Below, one piece after another: positions 1 through 8,780 of a stretch of DNA of 64,000 nucleotides (the stretch's first letter is position 1; every line of letters begins with the position of its first letter). This stretch comes from Tropicimonas aquimaris. GTDB taxonomy: Bacteria > Pseudomonadota > Alphaproteobacteria > Rhodobacterales > Rhodobacteraceae. Location: contig NZ_JBHTJT010000006.1 in assembly GCF_042676185.1 (NCBI RefSeq), positions 248,001 to 312,000 of the forward strand, given 5' to 3'. The notes under the pieces were generated by a model. That model was not told the DNA's origin and searched no databases. It saw only the letters and a program-made list of their open reading frames with translations. Both the position numbers and the translations under genes were made by a program.

Positions 1-17
1 ACTCGACGCCTGAGCCT

Positions 18-38
18 CCGCCCGGCTTGACCGGGCGG
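18..38. terminator. GC-rich hairpin at the left edge
   Basis: A perfect 8-bp inverted repeat, CCGCCCGG at 18-25 and CCGGGCGG at 31-38, encloses a five-base loop. It may terminate a gene that ends to the left of the window. No T-run follows on either side, so it is not a textbook intrinsic terminator. Confidence 0.35.
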
Positions 39-85
39 CGTGGCACCGCATGCTGGCCTCAGAAGCCAGCGGAACGGAGGCACCG

Positions 86-376
86 ATGCTCAGACATATC
101 GTCCTGGTGACGTTCAAACCCGAGGCGACGGCAGAGGAACGCGCCGCGCTGCGCGCCGCCGTCGAGGGGTTTCGAGACAACGTGCCTGAAGTCCGGGCGC
201 TGGAATGCGGCGAGAATGTCGGCAAGGGGCCGAACCATCACGACTTTGCGGTGGTGGCGGATTTCGACGACATGGCTGCCTTCCGTCGCTACATCGACAG
301 CGATTTGCATAGGGCCTATGTGGCGGGGCCCGCCAAGGCCGTGGCGCGGCTCGCCGCGATCCAGCACGAAATCTGA
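86..376 (+). CDS. Dabb (stress-responsive A/B barrel) domain protein
   Basis: A 96-residue protein that is essentially one Dabb domain, a ferredoxin-like alpha/beta barrel that usually dimerises. The opening MLRHIVLVTFKPEAT and the later HDFAVVADFDDMAAF are characteristic of the family. The start at 86 is chosen over the in-frame ATG at 50 because a CGGAGG ribosome site sits five bases ahead of it and the domain begins exactly there. Members are found in stress-responsive proteins and in some polyketide or degradative pathways, so the substrate cannot be named. It stands alone, convergent with the J-domain gene. Confidence 0.85.
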   Translation: MLRHIVLVTFKPEATAEERAALRAAVEGFRDNVPEVRALECGENVGKGPNHHDFAVVADFDDMAAFRRYIDSDLHRAYVAGPAKAVARLAAIQHEI

Positions 377-395
377 GGTCGGTTCCCGGCGCGGG

Positions 396-1031
396 TCAGG
401 CGGCCTCGAAGCTGATCCGGATGCTGCGCGCGCCGGGGAACCGCTGCCGAAGGATTGCCTCGGGAACCTCGATCTCCCCTGCCCCGGCCTGCTGCGAAGC
501 GAATTGCAGGATCGCCGGAGCCGCCCGACCGTGCCCTGTGAGAAGCGACGTGGGCAACGCCACCCGGTTGACGCCGGCAACGAGCGGCGTCGCGATCCGG
601 TAGGTGATCTCTCGCCCCTTGCGGGAGACCGAATGCGGCACATGGTTGCCGGCACGCCTGCCCTCGGAAGAAACCTCCGCCGCGCCGTGCAGCTTCAGTT
701 TCGCTTCGCATTCCTCCTGGATCTCTCGGGCGAGCGGGCTGACGCGGGCGGACATTTGCGGCCTGCGGACCGCAGCATTGCGCGCGGGCGCGGCACGGGA
801 TGCGCGGGCGAAGGCCGCGAGATCGGGATCTGCGGTCTCGTTGTTGCTGAGCAGGTCGTAGGCCGCCTTGGCCTGAGCAAACCGCCGTGTATCTCCGCCG
901 TCCTGATCGGGGTGGAGAACCTTCGCAGCGCGGCGCCACGCGGAGCGCAGTTCCTCCAAGCTCGCATGACTGCTCACACCGAGGATCTCCGACGCCGCCG
1001 CCTTTGCCCGCACCCGTTCGATAGGACTCAT
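396..1031 (-). CDS. J-domain (DnaJ-like) protein
   Basis: A 211-residue protein with an N-terminal J domain at about residues 10-70. The diagnostic HPD tripeptide is at residues 40-42, preceded by a basic helix (LRSAWRRAAKVL). J domains stimulate the ATPase of Hsp70 (DnaK). There is no G/F-rich linker, CxxCxGxG zinc finger or DnaJ C-terminal domain, so this is a class III J protein and not DnaJ itself. The remaining 140 residues match nothing I recognise. The client and location are unknown, and no membrane segment is seen. Confidence 0.8.
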   Translation of the reverse strand: MSPIERVRAKAAASEILGVSSHASLEELRSAWRRAAKVLHPDQDGGDTRRFAQAKAAYDLLSNNETADPDLAAFARASRAAPARNAAVRRPQMSARVSPLAREIQEECEAKLKLHGAAEVSSEGRRAGNHVPHSVSRKGREITYRIATPLVAGVNRVALPTSLLTGHGRAAPAILQFASQQAGAGEIEVPEAILRQRFPGARSIRISFEAA

Positions 1032-1570
1032 GATACCGTCACCCGCTCACTCATAAACCAATGGTAGGATTGTGACGGACCTGCCCCATTTTAGTCAAAT
1101 TTCCCGAAGCAATGAACGCAGAGGCGGGACAGTCTCATCGGATTCCCCGGATTGAGCGCGAAATGCTGACATGCAGAGCGAAATCGCCGCGAAAGATCGC
1201 CCCCGAAGCCCCAGTTTCGCCACAAAGCCTGGAGGGTTCGGGCGCGACGGCAAGGTCGGAAGGAATCGTTCCTGGCGGCCGTGAGGCCGCAGAGGCTCCC
1301 GCCAGCGCGGGCGGATTCCATGGGCGGATTCTGGAACGGTCACATGCCGCCTTTGCAGAACAGGCGGACAGCGCCGACGCGGAGGCCTCACCCGAAGGTG
1401 ATCGCTTCCTGCGCGCGAGCCCCGGGGCAATCTGGCCTTTGCTGCCGTCGGGGCGCACAGCAGGCGGATTCTGCTCTCCGGTCGACACTCTGGTTTTGGT
1501 GACCGTCGGGGTCTGGTATGGAACGGCATTCGCGGGAATGCGCGCGAGATCAGTGGATAGGAGAGCGTCA
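1032..1570. other. Intergenic stretch, no gene seen
   Basis: About 540 bases lie between the J-domain gene start and the small lipoprotein. Reading frames here are open in several phases, but none has a recognisable motif, a good ribosome site and a plausible composition together. It must carry the promoter of the leftward J-domain gene and possibly that of the lipoprotein. Confidence 0.5.
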
Positions 1571-1795
1571 ATGATCCGGAAATCGTTCGGTGTGGCCGGG
1601 TTGATGGCAGTGCTGGCCGGCTGCGGCCCCCAGTACACGCCCCCGTCGTCCGAAAGGGACGTTGCCGCGTCGCCCGTCTCCGTCTCCGGCACGGCTGTCA
1701 TGGGGGTAGCGGGCGGTTCCGGGCAACCCACCCGTCCGGTCTCCGGGTTCAAGGACCTGGAGGTCTCTGTCGGGACCGTGGTGAACGGCTACTGA
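1571..1795 (+). CDS. Small predicted lipoprotein
   Basis: A 74-residue product that begins MIRKSFGVAGLMAVLAGCG, a lipoprotein signal with lipobox LAGC and the acylated cysteine at residue 18. The mature part is short, rich in Ser, Val and Gly, and has no family I recognise. The start at 1571 is the only one that gives the signal peptide; a longer in-frame version from 1112 would bury it. Likely a periplasmic-facing membrane lipoprotein of unknown role. Confidence 0.6.
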   Translation: MIRKSFGVAGLMAVLAGCGPQYTPPSSERDVAASPVSVSGTAVMGVAGGSGQPTRPVSGFKDLEVSVGTVVNGY

Positions 1796-2117
1796 TCGGA
1801 CCACGCGGCGCTCGGCGACCCCAATGTCGCCCTGCCTGTTCTCGCTGCCGCATTGCGACCCGCTGGCGTTCCACAAGGCGATCGGGCGAGGCGTTGGAGC
1901 GTCGGTGCACGCGGACCGCTTCTTGCGCATCCCCGAGATGCCCCCTCCCCACCAAAAGAAATCGGGGCGCCGCAAGGGCGCCCCAGTCTGGCTTATCAGG
2001 CTCACTTGTTTATACCGCCCGGTTTTCTGCCTGCGGCCTGATCCGCCCGGGGCACGAGCACACGCCCCCGAGATGCGCCTGCCTTCCTGGGGACGACCGG
2101 CGCGAACACGTCACCAT
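1796..2117. other. Intergenic stretch holding the terminator of the nrdJ unit
   Basis: No convincing gene is seen in this 322-base interval. The one clear structure is the hairpin at 1964-1984, described separately. The two flanking genes converge on it. Confidence 0.5.
1952..1984 (-). terminator. Rho-independent terminator of the nrdJ unit
   Basis: A perfect 8-bp stem, GGGGCGCC (1964-1971) with GGCGCCCC (1977-1984), has a GCAAG loop. On the minus strand it is followed by the T-rich tract ATTTCTTTTGG, which is the arrangement of an intrinsic terminator. It lies about 130 bases beyond the last leftward gene, so it probably ends the nrdJ transcript. Confidence 0.7.
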
Positions 2118-2471
2118 TTACTGTCGGAACCCAGGTTGGGGGTGGGCCCCAGGGTCCCTTGCACCAGCCCCGCAATCGGGGCGTCCGAATACCAGCTCCC
2201 ATGGCACCAGGAACCGCAGTCCCAGCACCGGGGTCAGACCACAGGCCCGCGCTTCGATCGTTCCGTCCTCCGACGTGAACAGGAAACGCTCCTGCCAGGT
2301 CTCCGGGTAGCGCAGGTCCGGGACGGGAGCCCCGGGGCGCAACTCCGGCCAGCCATGAGCCATGGCATGGGCGCCGGCAGGCCGAAAATCGAGTGACATG
2401 GGCATCCGGCGGATCCGCACGAGGCGGTCGATCACGGTGCCGGTCACACGCTTCTCGGCCAGGTCCCTCAT
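2118..2471 (-). CDS. Hypothetical protein downstream of nrdJ
   Basis: A 117-residue protein starting nine bases after the nrdJ stop and read in the same direction, so almost certainly co-transcribed and possibly translationally coupled. It starts MRDLAEKRVTGTVIDRLVRI and contains PETWQERFLFTSEDGTIEA. I do not recognise a family. It has no signal peptide, membrane segment or cysteine pair that would suggest a metal site. Position suggests a link with ribonucleotide reduction, but nothing in the sequence proves it. The C-terminal 20 residues are low-complexity (GAGARDPGAHPQPG). Confidence 0.6.
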   Translation of the reverse strand: MRDLAEKRVTGTVIDRLVRIRRMPMSLDFRPAGAHAMAHGWPELRPGAPVPDLRYPETWQERFLFTSEDGTIEARACGLTPVLGLRFLVPWELVFGRPDCGAGARDPGAHPQPGFRQ

Positions 2472-2480
2472 TGCTCCTCC

Positions 2481-5400
2481 TCAGCTGCACCCGCTCGTGG
2501 CGCCGCAGGTGTTGCATTTCATGCAGGTGCCGTTGCGCACCAGCGTGTAGTTGCCGCAATCGCCGCAGGCCTCTCCCTCGTAACCCTGCATCCGGGCCTT
2601 GGCGCGGTCGTCCATCGAGGTGATGGCGCCCACCGAGGTGGTCGAGGCAGCAGCGCTGCCGGTCTCGGGCACCAGCGTTTGGAGCGTGGCGAGCGGGTCG
2701 AGCGCGCTGTCGAGCGCCATGCCACCGGCCATGCCCTCTGCCCCGCCGCGCAGGACAACCAGTTCCTGCGGCAGCCGCTTGCGCAGGTAGCCCGTCGAGG
2801 AGATCTGCTTGAGCACCTGAAGCGACTTGCTGGCCGCGGTGTCGCTCAGCTCGGCGATGTTGTTCACGCCTTCGTTCTGATCTCCCCTGCCGAGATCGTC
2901 GAAGGTATGCCCCGCCGGCTTCACATGGGCCAGATCGGTCCGGTCGAGATAGCTCACCGCCAGTTCGCGGAAGATGTAATCGAGGATCGAGGTGGCGTTC
3001 TTGATCGTCTCGTTGCCCTGAACGATGCCCGCAGGCTCGAACTTGGTGAAGGTGAAGGCGTCGACGAATTCCTCAAGCGGAACACCGTATTGCAGGCCGA
3101 CGCTCACAGCGATCGCGAAGTTGTTCATCATCGCCCGGAAGCCCGCGCCTTCCTTGTGCATGTCGATGAAGATCTCGCCGAGCGAGCCGTCGGCATATTC
3201 GCCGGTGCGCAGGTAGACCTTGTGTCCGCCGACCATCGCCTTCTGGGTGTAGCCCTTCCGGCGCTCCGGCATCTTCTCGCGGTGCGAGCGGACGATCTCC
3301 TTGACGATCACCTTCTCGATGATCTTCTCGGCGAGCACTTCCGCCTTCTGCTGCGGGGTGCCGCTTTCCAGGATGTCCTGGGCGTCCTCGTCGTCCTCGA
3401 CCAGCGCCGAAGCCAGCGGCTGGCTCAGCTTGGAGCCGTCGCGGTAGAGCGCGTTGGCCTTGGTGCCGAGCGACCAGCTGAGTTCGTAGGCCTTCTGGCA
3501 GTCCTCGATCGTGGCATCGTTGGGCATGTTGATCGTTTTGGAGATCGCGCCCGAGATGAAGCTCTGCGCCGCGGCCATCATGCGGATGTGGCTGTCGACG
3601 TTGAGGAAACGCTTTCCCTTCTTGCCGCAGGGGTTGGCGCAGTCGAAGATGCTGTAGTGCTCTTCCTTGAGGTGCGGCGCACCTTCGAGGGTCATCGTCC
3701 CGCAGACGTGGTCGTTGGCCGCTTCGACCTGCTTTCTCGTGAAACCAAGGTCGCTCAGCAGGTCGTAGGTCGGGTCGTTCAACTTTTCGGCCGGGATGCC
3801 GAGCACGTCGGTGCAGAATTCCTGCCCCAGCGTCCACTGGTTGAAAACGAAGCGGATGTCGAAGGCCGAGGGCAGCGCCGCTTCGATCTTGTCGATCTCC
3901 TTCTGCGAGAAGCCGTTGCCGGCCAGCGTGGTGTGGTTGATGCCGGGCGCGTTGCCGAGCGTGCCGTGGCCGACCGCATAGGCGACGATCTCGTCGATCT
4001 GGGACGAGGTGTAACCCTGCTTTTCCAGCGCGGCGGGAACCGAGCGGTTGATGATCTTGAAGTAGCCGCCGCCGGCCAGCTTCTTGAACTTCACCAGCGC
4101 GAAGTCGGGCTCGATGCCGGTGGTGTCGCAATCCATCACAAGGCCGATCGTGCCGGTGGGGGCGATCACTGTGGCCTGCGCGTTGCGGTAGCCGTTCAGC
4201 TCACCGAGACGCAGCGCCTCGTCCCAGGCGTTCTTGGCCAGCTCGTTCAGCCGCTTGTCCGGGTTCGACGCGAGGTCGAGCGCGACCGGCTTCACTTCGA
4301 GCCCTTCGTAGCCCGTGGTGTTGCCGTAGGCGGCGTTGCGGTGGTTGCGGATCACGCGCAGCATATGCTTGGCGTTGCGCTCATAGCCAGCGAACGGGCC
4401 CAACTCGCCCGCGATCTCGGCCGAGGTGGCATAGGCCACGCCAGTCATGATCGCCGTCAGAGCCCCGCAGAGCGCACGGCCCTCGTGGCTGTCATAGCTA
4501 TAGCCCATGTTCATCAGCAGGCCGCCGATATTGGCGTAGCCGAGGCCGAGGGTGCGGAAGTCGTAGGAGAGCTGCGCGATTTCCTTGGACGGGAACTGCG
4601 CCATGGTCACCGAGATCTCCAGCGTCAGCGTCCAGAGCCGGGTGGCATGCATGTAGTCCTCGGCCTGGAACTCGCCGTCCTTGAGGAAGGTCAGCAGGTT
4701 CATCGAGGCCAGGTTACAGGCCGTATCGTCTAGGAACATGTATTCCGAGCACGGGTTGGAGCCCCGGATCTCGCCGTCTTCCGGGCAGGTATGCCAGGCG
4801 TTGACGGTGTCGTGGAACTGGATGCCCGGATCGGCGCAGGCCCAGGCGGCGTGGCCGATCTGCTCCCAGAGGTCGCGCGCCTTGATGGTCTTGGCGACCT
4901 TGCCGTCGGTGCGGCGCAGCAACTCCCAGTCCGCATCTTCCCGCACCGCCTTCAGGAAGGCGTCGGTGACGCGGACGGAGTTGTTGGAATTCTGCCCCGA
5001 GACCGTGTTGTAGGCTTCGCTGTCCCAATCGGTGTCATAGGTGGCGAACTCGATGGAGGCGTAGCCCTGACGCGCGTACTGGAGAACGCGGTTGATATAG
5101 GTCTCGGGGATGGCGACTTTCTTGGCCGCTCTGATTGCGCCCTTGAGAGCGTCGTTCTTCTTCGGGTCCGTCGCATCCTCGATCGCGCCGTCCCACTGCC
5201 CGATAGCCGCGAAGATCTCGTTGAGTTTCGACTCGTGCATCTTGGAGCCCGCGACGATACTGGCGACCTTCTGCTCTTCCTTCACCTTCCAGTTGATAAA
5301 TTCCTCGATATCCGGGTGATCGGCGTCGCAGATCACCATCTTGGCGGCGCGGCGGGTTGTGCCGCCGGACTTGATCGCGCCCGCGGCGCGGTCGCCGATG

Positions 5401-6176
5401 CGCAGGAAGCCCATCAGGCCGGACGATTTGCCGCCGCCCGACAGGGCTTCACCCTCAGCCCGCAAGGAGGAGAAGTTGGTCCCGGTGCCGGAGCCGTACT
5501 TGAAGAGCCGCGCCTCGCGGACCCAGAGGTCCATGATGCCGCCGTCACCCACCAGATCGTCGGCAACCGACTGGATGAAGCAGGCGTGCGGCTGCGGATG
5601 CTCGTAGGCACTGGTCGAGCGGGTCAACTTGCCGGTCTTGTGGTCGATGTAATAGTGGCCCTGGGAGGGGCCGTCGATGCCGTAGGCCCAGTGCAGGCCG
5701 GTGTTGAACCATTGCGGCGAGTTCGGCGCGGCGCGCTGGCTGGCCAGCATGTGGCGCATCTCGTCGTAATAGGCGCGGGCGTCCTCCTCGGTGGTGAAGT
5801 AGCCGCCCTTCCACCCCCAGTAGGCCCAGGCGCCGGCCAGGCGGTCGAAGACCTGGCGTGCCGAGGTCTCGCCGCCGAATCGCTCGTCTTCGGGCAGCTC
5901 GGCCAGTACCGCCTCGTCAGGCACAGAACGCCACAAGAATTCCGGAACACCCTTTTCCTTCACCGGGCGCAGGCGCGCGGCGACGCCGGCCTTGCGGAAG
6001 TACTTCTGCGCGATGACGTCGCTGGCGACCTGGCTCCAGCCGGCCGGCACATCGATGCCTTCAAGGCTGAACACGACCGTCCCGTCGGGATTGCGAATCT
6101 CGGAGGTCGTGGTGGTGAAGGCCAGCCCCGCGTAGGCGTCGTCTCCGGCGGTGGTGAATTTTCTGTCGATCTTCAT
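2481..6176 (-). CDS. nrdJ: Adenosylcobalamin-dependent (class II) ribonucleotide reductase
   Basis: A 1231-residue protein of the long proteobacterial NrdJ type. It reduces ribonucleotides to deoxyribonucleotides in the cytosol, using adenosylcobalamin to make the thiyl radical, so it works with or without oxygen. The signature NPCSE near residue 475 matches the class II active-site loop with the radical cysteine and catalytic glutamate. NNSVRVTDAFL and the later VIAPTGTIGLVMDCDTTG are typical of the barrel. The last ~35 residues form a CGDC...CMKCNTC zinc-ribbon-like tail used to shuttle reducing equivalents. It heads a two-gene leftward unit; a NrdR box lies upstream at 6390-6405. No class I genes are visible in the window. 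Confidence 0.97.
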   Translation of the reverse strand: MKIDRKFTTAGDDAYAGLAFTTTTSEIRNPDGTVVFSLEGIDVPAGWSQVASDVIAQKYFRKAGVAARLRPVKEKGVPEFLWRSVPDEAVLAELPEDERFGGETSARQVFDRLAGAWAYWGWKGGYFTTEEDARAYYDEMRHMLASQRAAPNSPQWFNTGLHWAYGIDGPSQGHYYIDHKTGKLTRSTSAYEHPQPHACFIQSVADDLVGDGGIMDLWVREARLFKYGSGTGTNFSSLRAEGEALSGGGKSSGLMGFLRIGDRAAGAIKSGGTTRRAAKMVICDADHPDIEEFINWKVKEEQKVASIVAGSKMHESKLNEIFAAIGQWDGAIEDATDPKKNDALKGAIRAAKKVAIPETYINRVLQYARQGYASIEFATYDTDWDSEAYNTVSGQNSNNSVRVTDAFLKAVREDADWELLRRTDGKVAKTIKARDLWEQIGHAAWACADPGIQFHDTVNAWHTCPEDGEIRGSNPCSEYMFLDDTACNLASMNLLTFLKDGEFQAEDYMHATRLWTLTLEISVTMAQFPSKEIAQLSYDFRTLGLGYANIGGLLMNMGYSYDSHEGRALCGALTAIMTGVAYATSAEIAGELGPFAGYERNAKHMLRVIRNHRNAAYGNTTGYEGLEVKPVALDLASNPDKRLNELAKNAWDEALRLGELNGYRNAQATVIAPTGTIGLVMDCDTTGIEPDFALVKFKKLAGGGYFKIINRSVPAALEKQGYTSSQIDEIVAYAVGHGTLGNAPGINHTTLAGNGFSQKEIDKIEAALPSAFDIRFVFNQWTLGQEFCTDVLGIPAEKLNDPTYDLLSDLGFTRKQVEAANDHVCGTMTLEGAPHLKEEHYSIFDCANPCGKKGKRFLNVDSHIRMMAAAQSFISGAISKTINMPNDATIEDCQKAYELSWSLGTKANALYRDGSKLSQPLASALVEDDEDAQDILESGTPQQKAEVLAEKIIEKVIVKEIVRSHREKMPERRKGYTQKAMVGGHKVYLRTGEYADGSLGEIFIDMHKEGAGFRAMMNNFAIAVSVGLQYGVPLEEFVDAFTFTKFEPAGIVQGNETIKNATSILDYIFRELAVSYLDRTDLAHVKPAGHTFDDLGRGDQNEGVNNIAELSDTAASKSLQVLKQISSTGYLRKRLPQELVVLRGGAEGMAGGMALDSALDPLATLQTLVPETGSAAASTTSVGAITSMDDRAKARMQGYEGEACGDCGNYTLVRNGTCMKCNTCGATSGCS

Positions 6177-6830
6177 CTTTTGGTGCCCCGTGCGCCTTGT
6201 CCGCCCCTGCCGGCGGTGGTTTCGTCTTTGTTGGTTCGCCCCGGACCGGCCATCCCAGCCAACCCCACGGGCGATCGCTTGCCTTGAGACACAAGAGGGA
6301 TCCCGGCACGCCGGCTGCCCGACGCACGCGACCGAGCGGCCCGCGCTCCGTCATGATCCTGAGATTCTGGTCCCTCTCGCGTCCCGTCGACACTATATGT
6401 TGTGTCGTTATCGGTTCGCTCATACAAACTGACGTAGGATGGCACGACTGGTCAACGGAAAAATGTGACCCCGAGGGGAAAACTTTCACTTGACCGGGCG
6501 AGCCGAACAAGGGCCGGGATGCCCGTTGCGATTCACATGCCGCATACCATTCATCGTGGCTCCGCCCTAAGCACAAACAAAATATAGGCTTGCGCCACGG
6601 CGTTCAGAGTCCGGCTGAGAATTAACGAAAGCAAACCCGCGCATCGGGTGCGACCGCACACCGCGACTGCTTGGCCACAATCAAGAGCCACTACATGTAG
6701 CCCATGCATGCCTAGATTGCACCAAACGCAGCCCGTGCAGGTGCAGCAAGACGGGCGACCGCGCGATAGGGCCCATCTCCGCCCTGAACCGCCAGGCACA
6801 AGACCCGGGCCCTGCTCTGACCTTGAAAAA
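6177..6830. other. nrdJ upstream region with NrdR box
   Basis: About 650 bases lie between the nrdJ start and the tRNA gene. Besides the NrdR box I see no gene with motif support. No cobalamin-riboswitch-like core was recognised by eye, although a structure search would be needed to exclude one. Confidence 0.5.
6390..6405. promoter_or_regulatory. NrdR box upstream of nrdJ
   Basis: The 16-base palindrome ACACTATATGTTGTGT matches the NrdR operator consensus ACACWATATWTWGTGT at all but one position. NrdR is the ATP/dATP-sensing repressor of ribonucleotide reductase genes. The box lies 214 bp upstream of the nrdJ start. NrdR boxes usually come in pairs about three helical turns apart; only a poor second candidate (near 6418-6436) is visible. 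Confidence 0.85.
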
Positions 6831-6907
6831 TGGTCGGGACGGCAAGATTCGAACTTGCGACCTACGGTACCCAAAACCGTCGCGCTACCAGACTGCGCTA
6901 CGCCCCG
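6831..6907 (-). tRNA. tRNA-Pro (anticodon UGG)
   Basis: The minus strand folds as a 77-base cloverleaf. The acceptor CGGGGCG pairs with CGTCCCG (one G-U), followed by A and an encoded CCA. The D arm contains GTAGCGCAGTCTGGTAGCGC, the anticodon arm is ACGGT-TTTGGGT-ACCGT with TGG at 34-36, and the T arm contains GTTCGAATC. A T5 run follows the CCA. The tRNA sits at the left border of the polysaccharide region. Confidence 0.97.
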
Positions 6908-7187
6908 ATCCACATTCAGGGCTGCGACACCAACGGGAGGGCCGCACGCCCTGCGCGCCGAATAGGGAGCATCCTGCCCTTCGTTCGGCGCGACCCCCGC
7001 CCTCTAAGCGGATTTGCTCGGGAATGCAAAAAAAACTTCAGCCCGCCCCGACAGATTCTCGAGACCCGATCTGCAGCCCGGCGATCGCGTCCGGTGGACC
7101 GCCCGAGCTGGCTGCGATAAGGGGAGGAAACGGGCGTTTCGAGAGCGATCCGGCAACCATTCTGCAGCAGCGAGGTCGGCACCGCCC

Positions 7188-8780
7188 ATGATACGGGATG
7201 GCCGCAACGGAACCTTCCCGGAGGCGTTCGATTACGATCTGGTCATCGTGGGCGCCGGCCCTGCCGGAATCACGATGGCGCTCGAACTGGAAGGTACCGG
7301 CCTGCGCATCGCCCTTCTGGAGAGCGGCGGCGAGGAGTACGACGACGCCACACAGGACCTGTACGACGGTCGCATCACCGGGCTCGACCGCACCGACCTG
7401 CTGACCAGCCGCCTGCGCTTTCTCGGCGGCACTTCGAACCACTGGGGCGGCCATTGCCTGCCGCTCGATCCTATCGATTTCGAACGCGGCCCGCTCAACG
7501 GCATGTCCGGCTGGCCCTTCCCCCGAACCGCGCTGGAAGACGCCTACCGCCGCGCCCACACCTACTGCGACCTCGGCGATTTCGACTACGATCCGGCGAG
7601 TTCCATCTCTACAGGACCCGACGATTTCCTGCTGACCGAAAGCGAAACAGTCCACACAGCCGTCGTGCAGCAGAGCGCCCCCACCCGCTTCGGCTCGAAA
7701 TACGCGGCGGCCCTGCGACGCTCCGACACCATCGACCTCTGGCTCTGGACCAACGTGGTGGACATCGAGATCACCGCCGACGGCGAGGCGCGGAGCGTCG
7801 ACACCCGCACCCTGACGGGCATGCCGCGCCGCTTCGCCGCCCGCCAGCTCGTACTGGCCTGCGGCGGCATCGAGACCACCCGGCTGATGATGGTCAACAA
7901 CCGCCGCAACGGCCAGTCCTTCGGCGAGGCGGGCGGCCTGCTCGGCCGCTGCTTCATGGACCACGTCGAAGGTGGCGCCGCCTTTCTCTGGCTCGACCGT
8001 CCGACGCCGCAGAAAGCCTATTGGCGCGATGACATCGCCGGTCCGGACGGGGTGACCCGGAGTTTCGTCTGGCGGATCTCGGAAGACGTGCTGCGCCGCG
8101 ACGGGCTGGCCAACGCGCAGTTCTACCTCATCCCCTTCGCGGACCCAGCAGCGCGCGCCCGCGAACGGGAGGCCAATCGCGGCTGGCGCGGCCTCAAGGA
8201 CATGGCGAAATGGGTGCTGGGCCGGTCCGACTACGATTTCTCCTTCTCCGACTCCTACTGCCAGGCCGTCACCCATGCCGATGCCGTGGCGCTCGACGCG
8301 CTCGGCCTGATCGACCGCTCCGAGACCGCGACCCGCCTGCTGCTGCGCTACGAGGCCGAGCAGCAACCGGAGCGCGGCAGCTATGTCGGGTTGACCGACG
8401 ATCTCGATGCGCTCGGCATGCCGCGCAGCCACCTGCACTGGTCCCCCGGCGCGGCGGACCGCGACAGCATCATCGCCGCCGCGCGGCTGATCGGCATCGA
8501 GGCGGGAGCGGCCGACCTCGGCCGGCTCGAACTGGAAGATCATTTCGACCAGCCCTACTGGGACGCCAACACCGCCTGGCATCACCTCGGCTCCACCCGC
8601 ATGGCGGCCTCGCCCACCAGCGGCGTCGTCGATCCGGACTGCCTGGTGCATGGCACCCAAAACCTCTTCATCGCCAGCGGCAGCGTCATGCCCTCGATCG
8701 GCCGCGCCAACCCGACCCTGACCATCGTCGCGCTGAGCATCCGCCTGGCCGACCATCTCAAGGCCCTGAACGCGATATGA
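7188..8780 (+). CDS. GMC-family FAD-dependent oxidoreductase
   Basis: A 530-residue flavoprotein. The N-terminal VIVGAGPAGITM (GxGxxG at about 22-27), with an acidic residue at the end of strand 2 (LLESGGEEYD), binds FAD. LGGTSNHWGG near residue 80 and the C-terminal HHLGSTRM (about 464) and ASGSVMPSIGRANPT (about 497) are GMC signatures. These enzymes oxidise alcohols, often sugars. The start at 7188 keeps the flavin motif close to the N-terminus; longer in-frame starts add unsupported residues. There is no signal peptide, but the next gene overlaps by four bases and encodes a small Tat-like protein. The substrate is unknown; a sugar is plausible given the locus. Confidence 0.88.
   Translation: MIRDGRNGTFPEAFDYDLVIVGAGPAGITMALELEGTGLRIALLESGGEEYDDATQDLYDGRITGLDRTDLLTSRLRFLGGTSNHWGGHCLPLDPIDFERGPLNGMSGWPFPRTALEDAYRRAHTYCDLGDFDYDPASSISTGPDDFLLTESETVHTAVVQQSAPTRFGSKYAAALRRSDTIDLWLWTNVVDIEITADGEARSVDTRTLTGMPRRFAARQLVLACGGIETTRLMMVNNRRNGQSFGEAGGLLGRCFMDHVEGGAAFLWLDRPTPQKAYWRDDIAGPDGVTRSFVWRISEDVLRRDGLANAQFYLIPFADPAARAREREANRGWRGLKDMAKWVLGRSDYDFSFSDSYCQAVTHADAVALDALGLIDRSETATRLLLRYEAEQQPERGSYVGLTDDLDALGMPRSHLHWSPGAADRDSIIAAARLIGIEAGAADLGRLELEDHFDQPYWDANTAWHHLGSTRMAASPTSGVVDPDCLVHGTQNLFIASGSVMPSIGRANPTLTIVALSIRLADHLKALNAI

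Noticed and set aside
1135..1752. Long open frame on the minus strand across the small lipoprotein
   Set aside because: It is a shadow; composition is Pro/Ala-rich with no motif, and the plus-strand frame has a clear lipobox.
2002..2559. Alternative minus-strand frame across the nrdJ 3' end
   Set aside because: It overlaps the nrdJ zinc-ribbon end and lacks any motif; the 117-residue frame fits better.
3073..4733. Long open frames on both strands inside nrdJ
   Set aside because: High-GC shadows of nrdJ; no family motifs, and nrdJ is fully intact.
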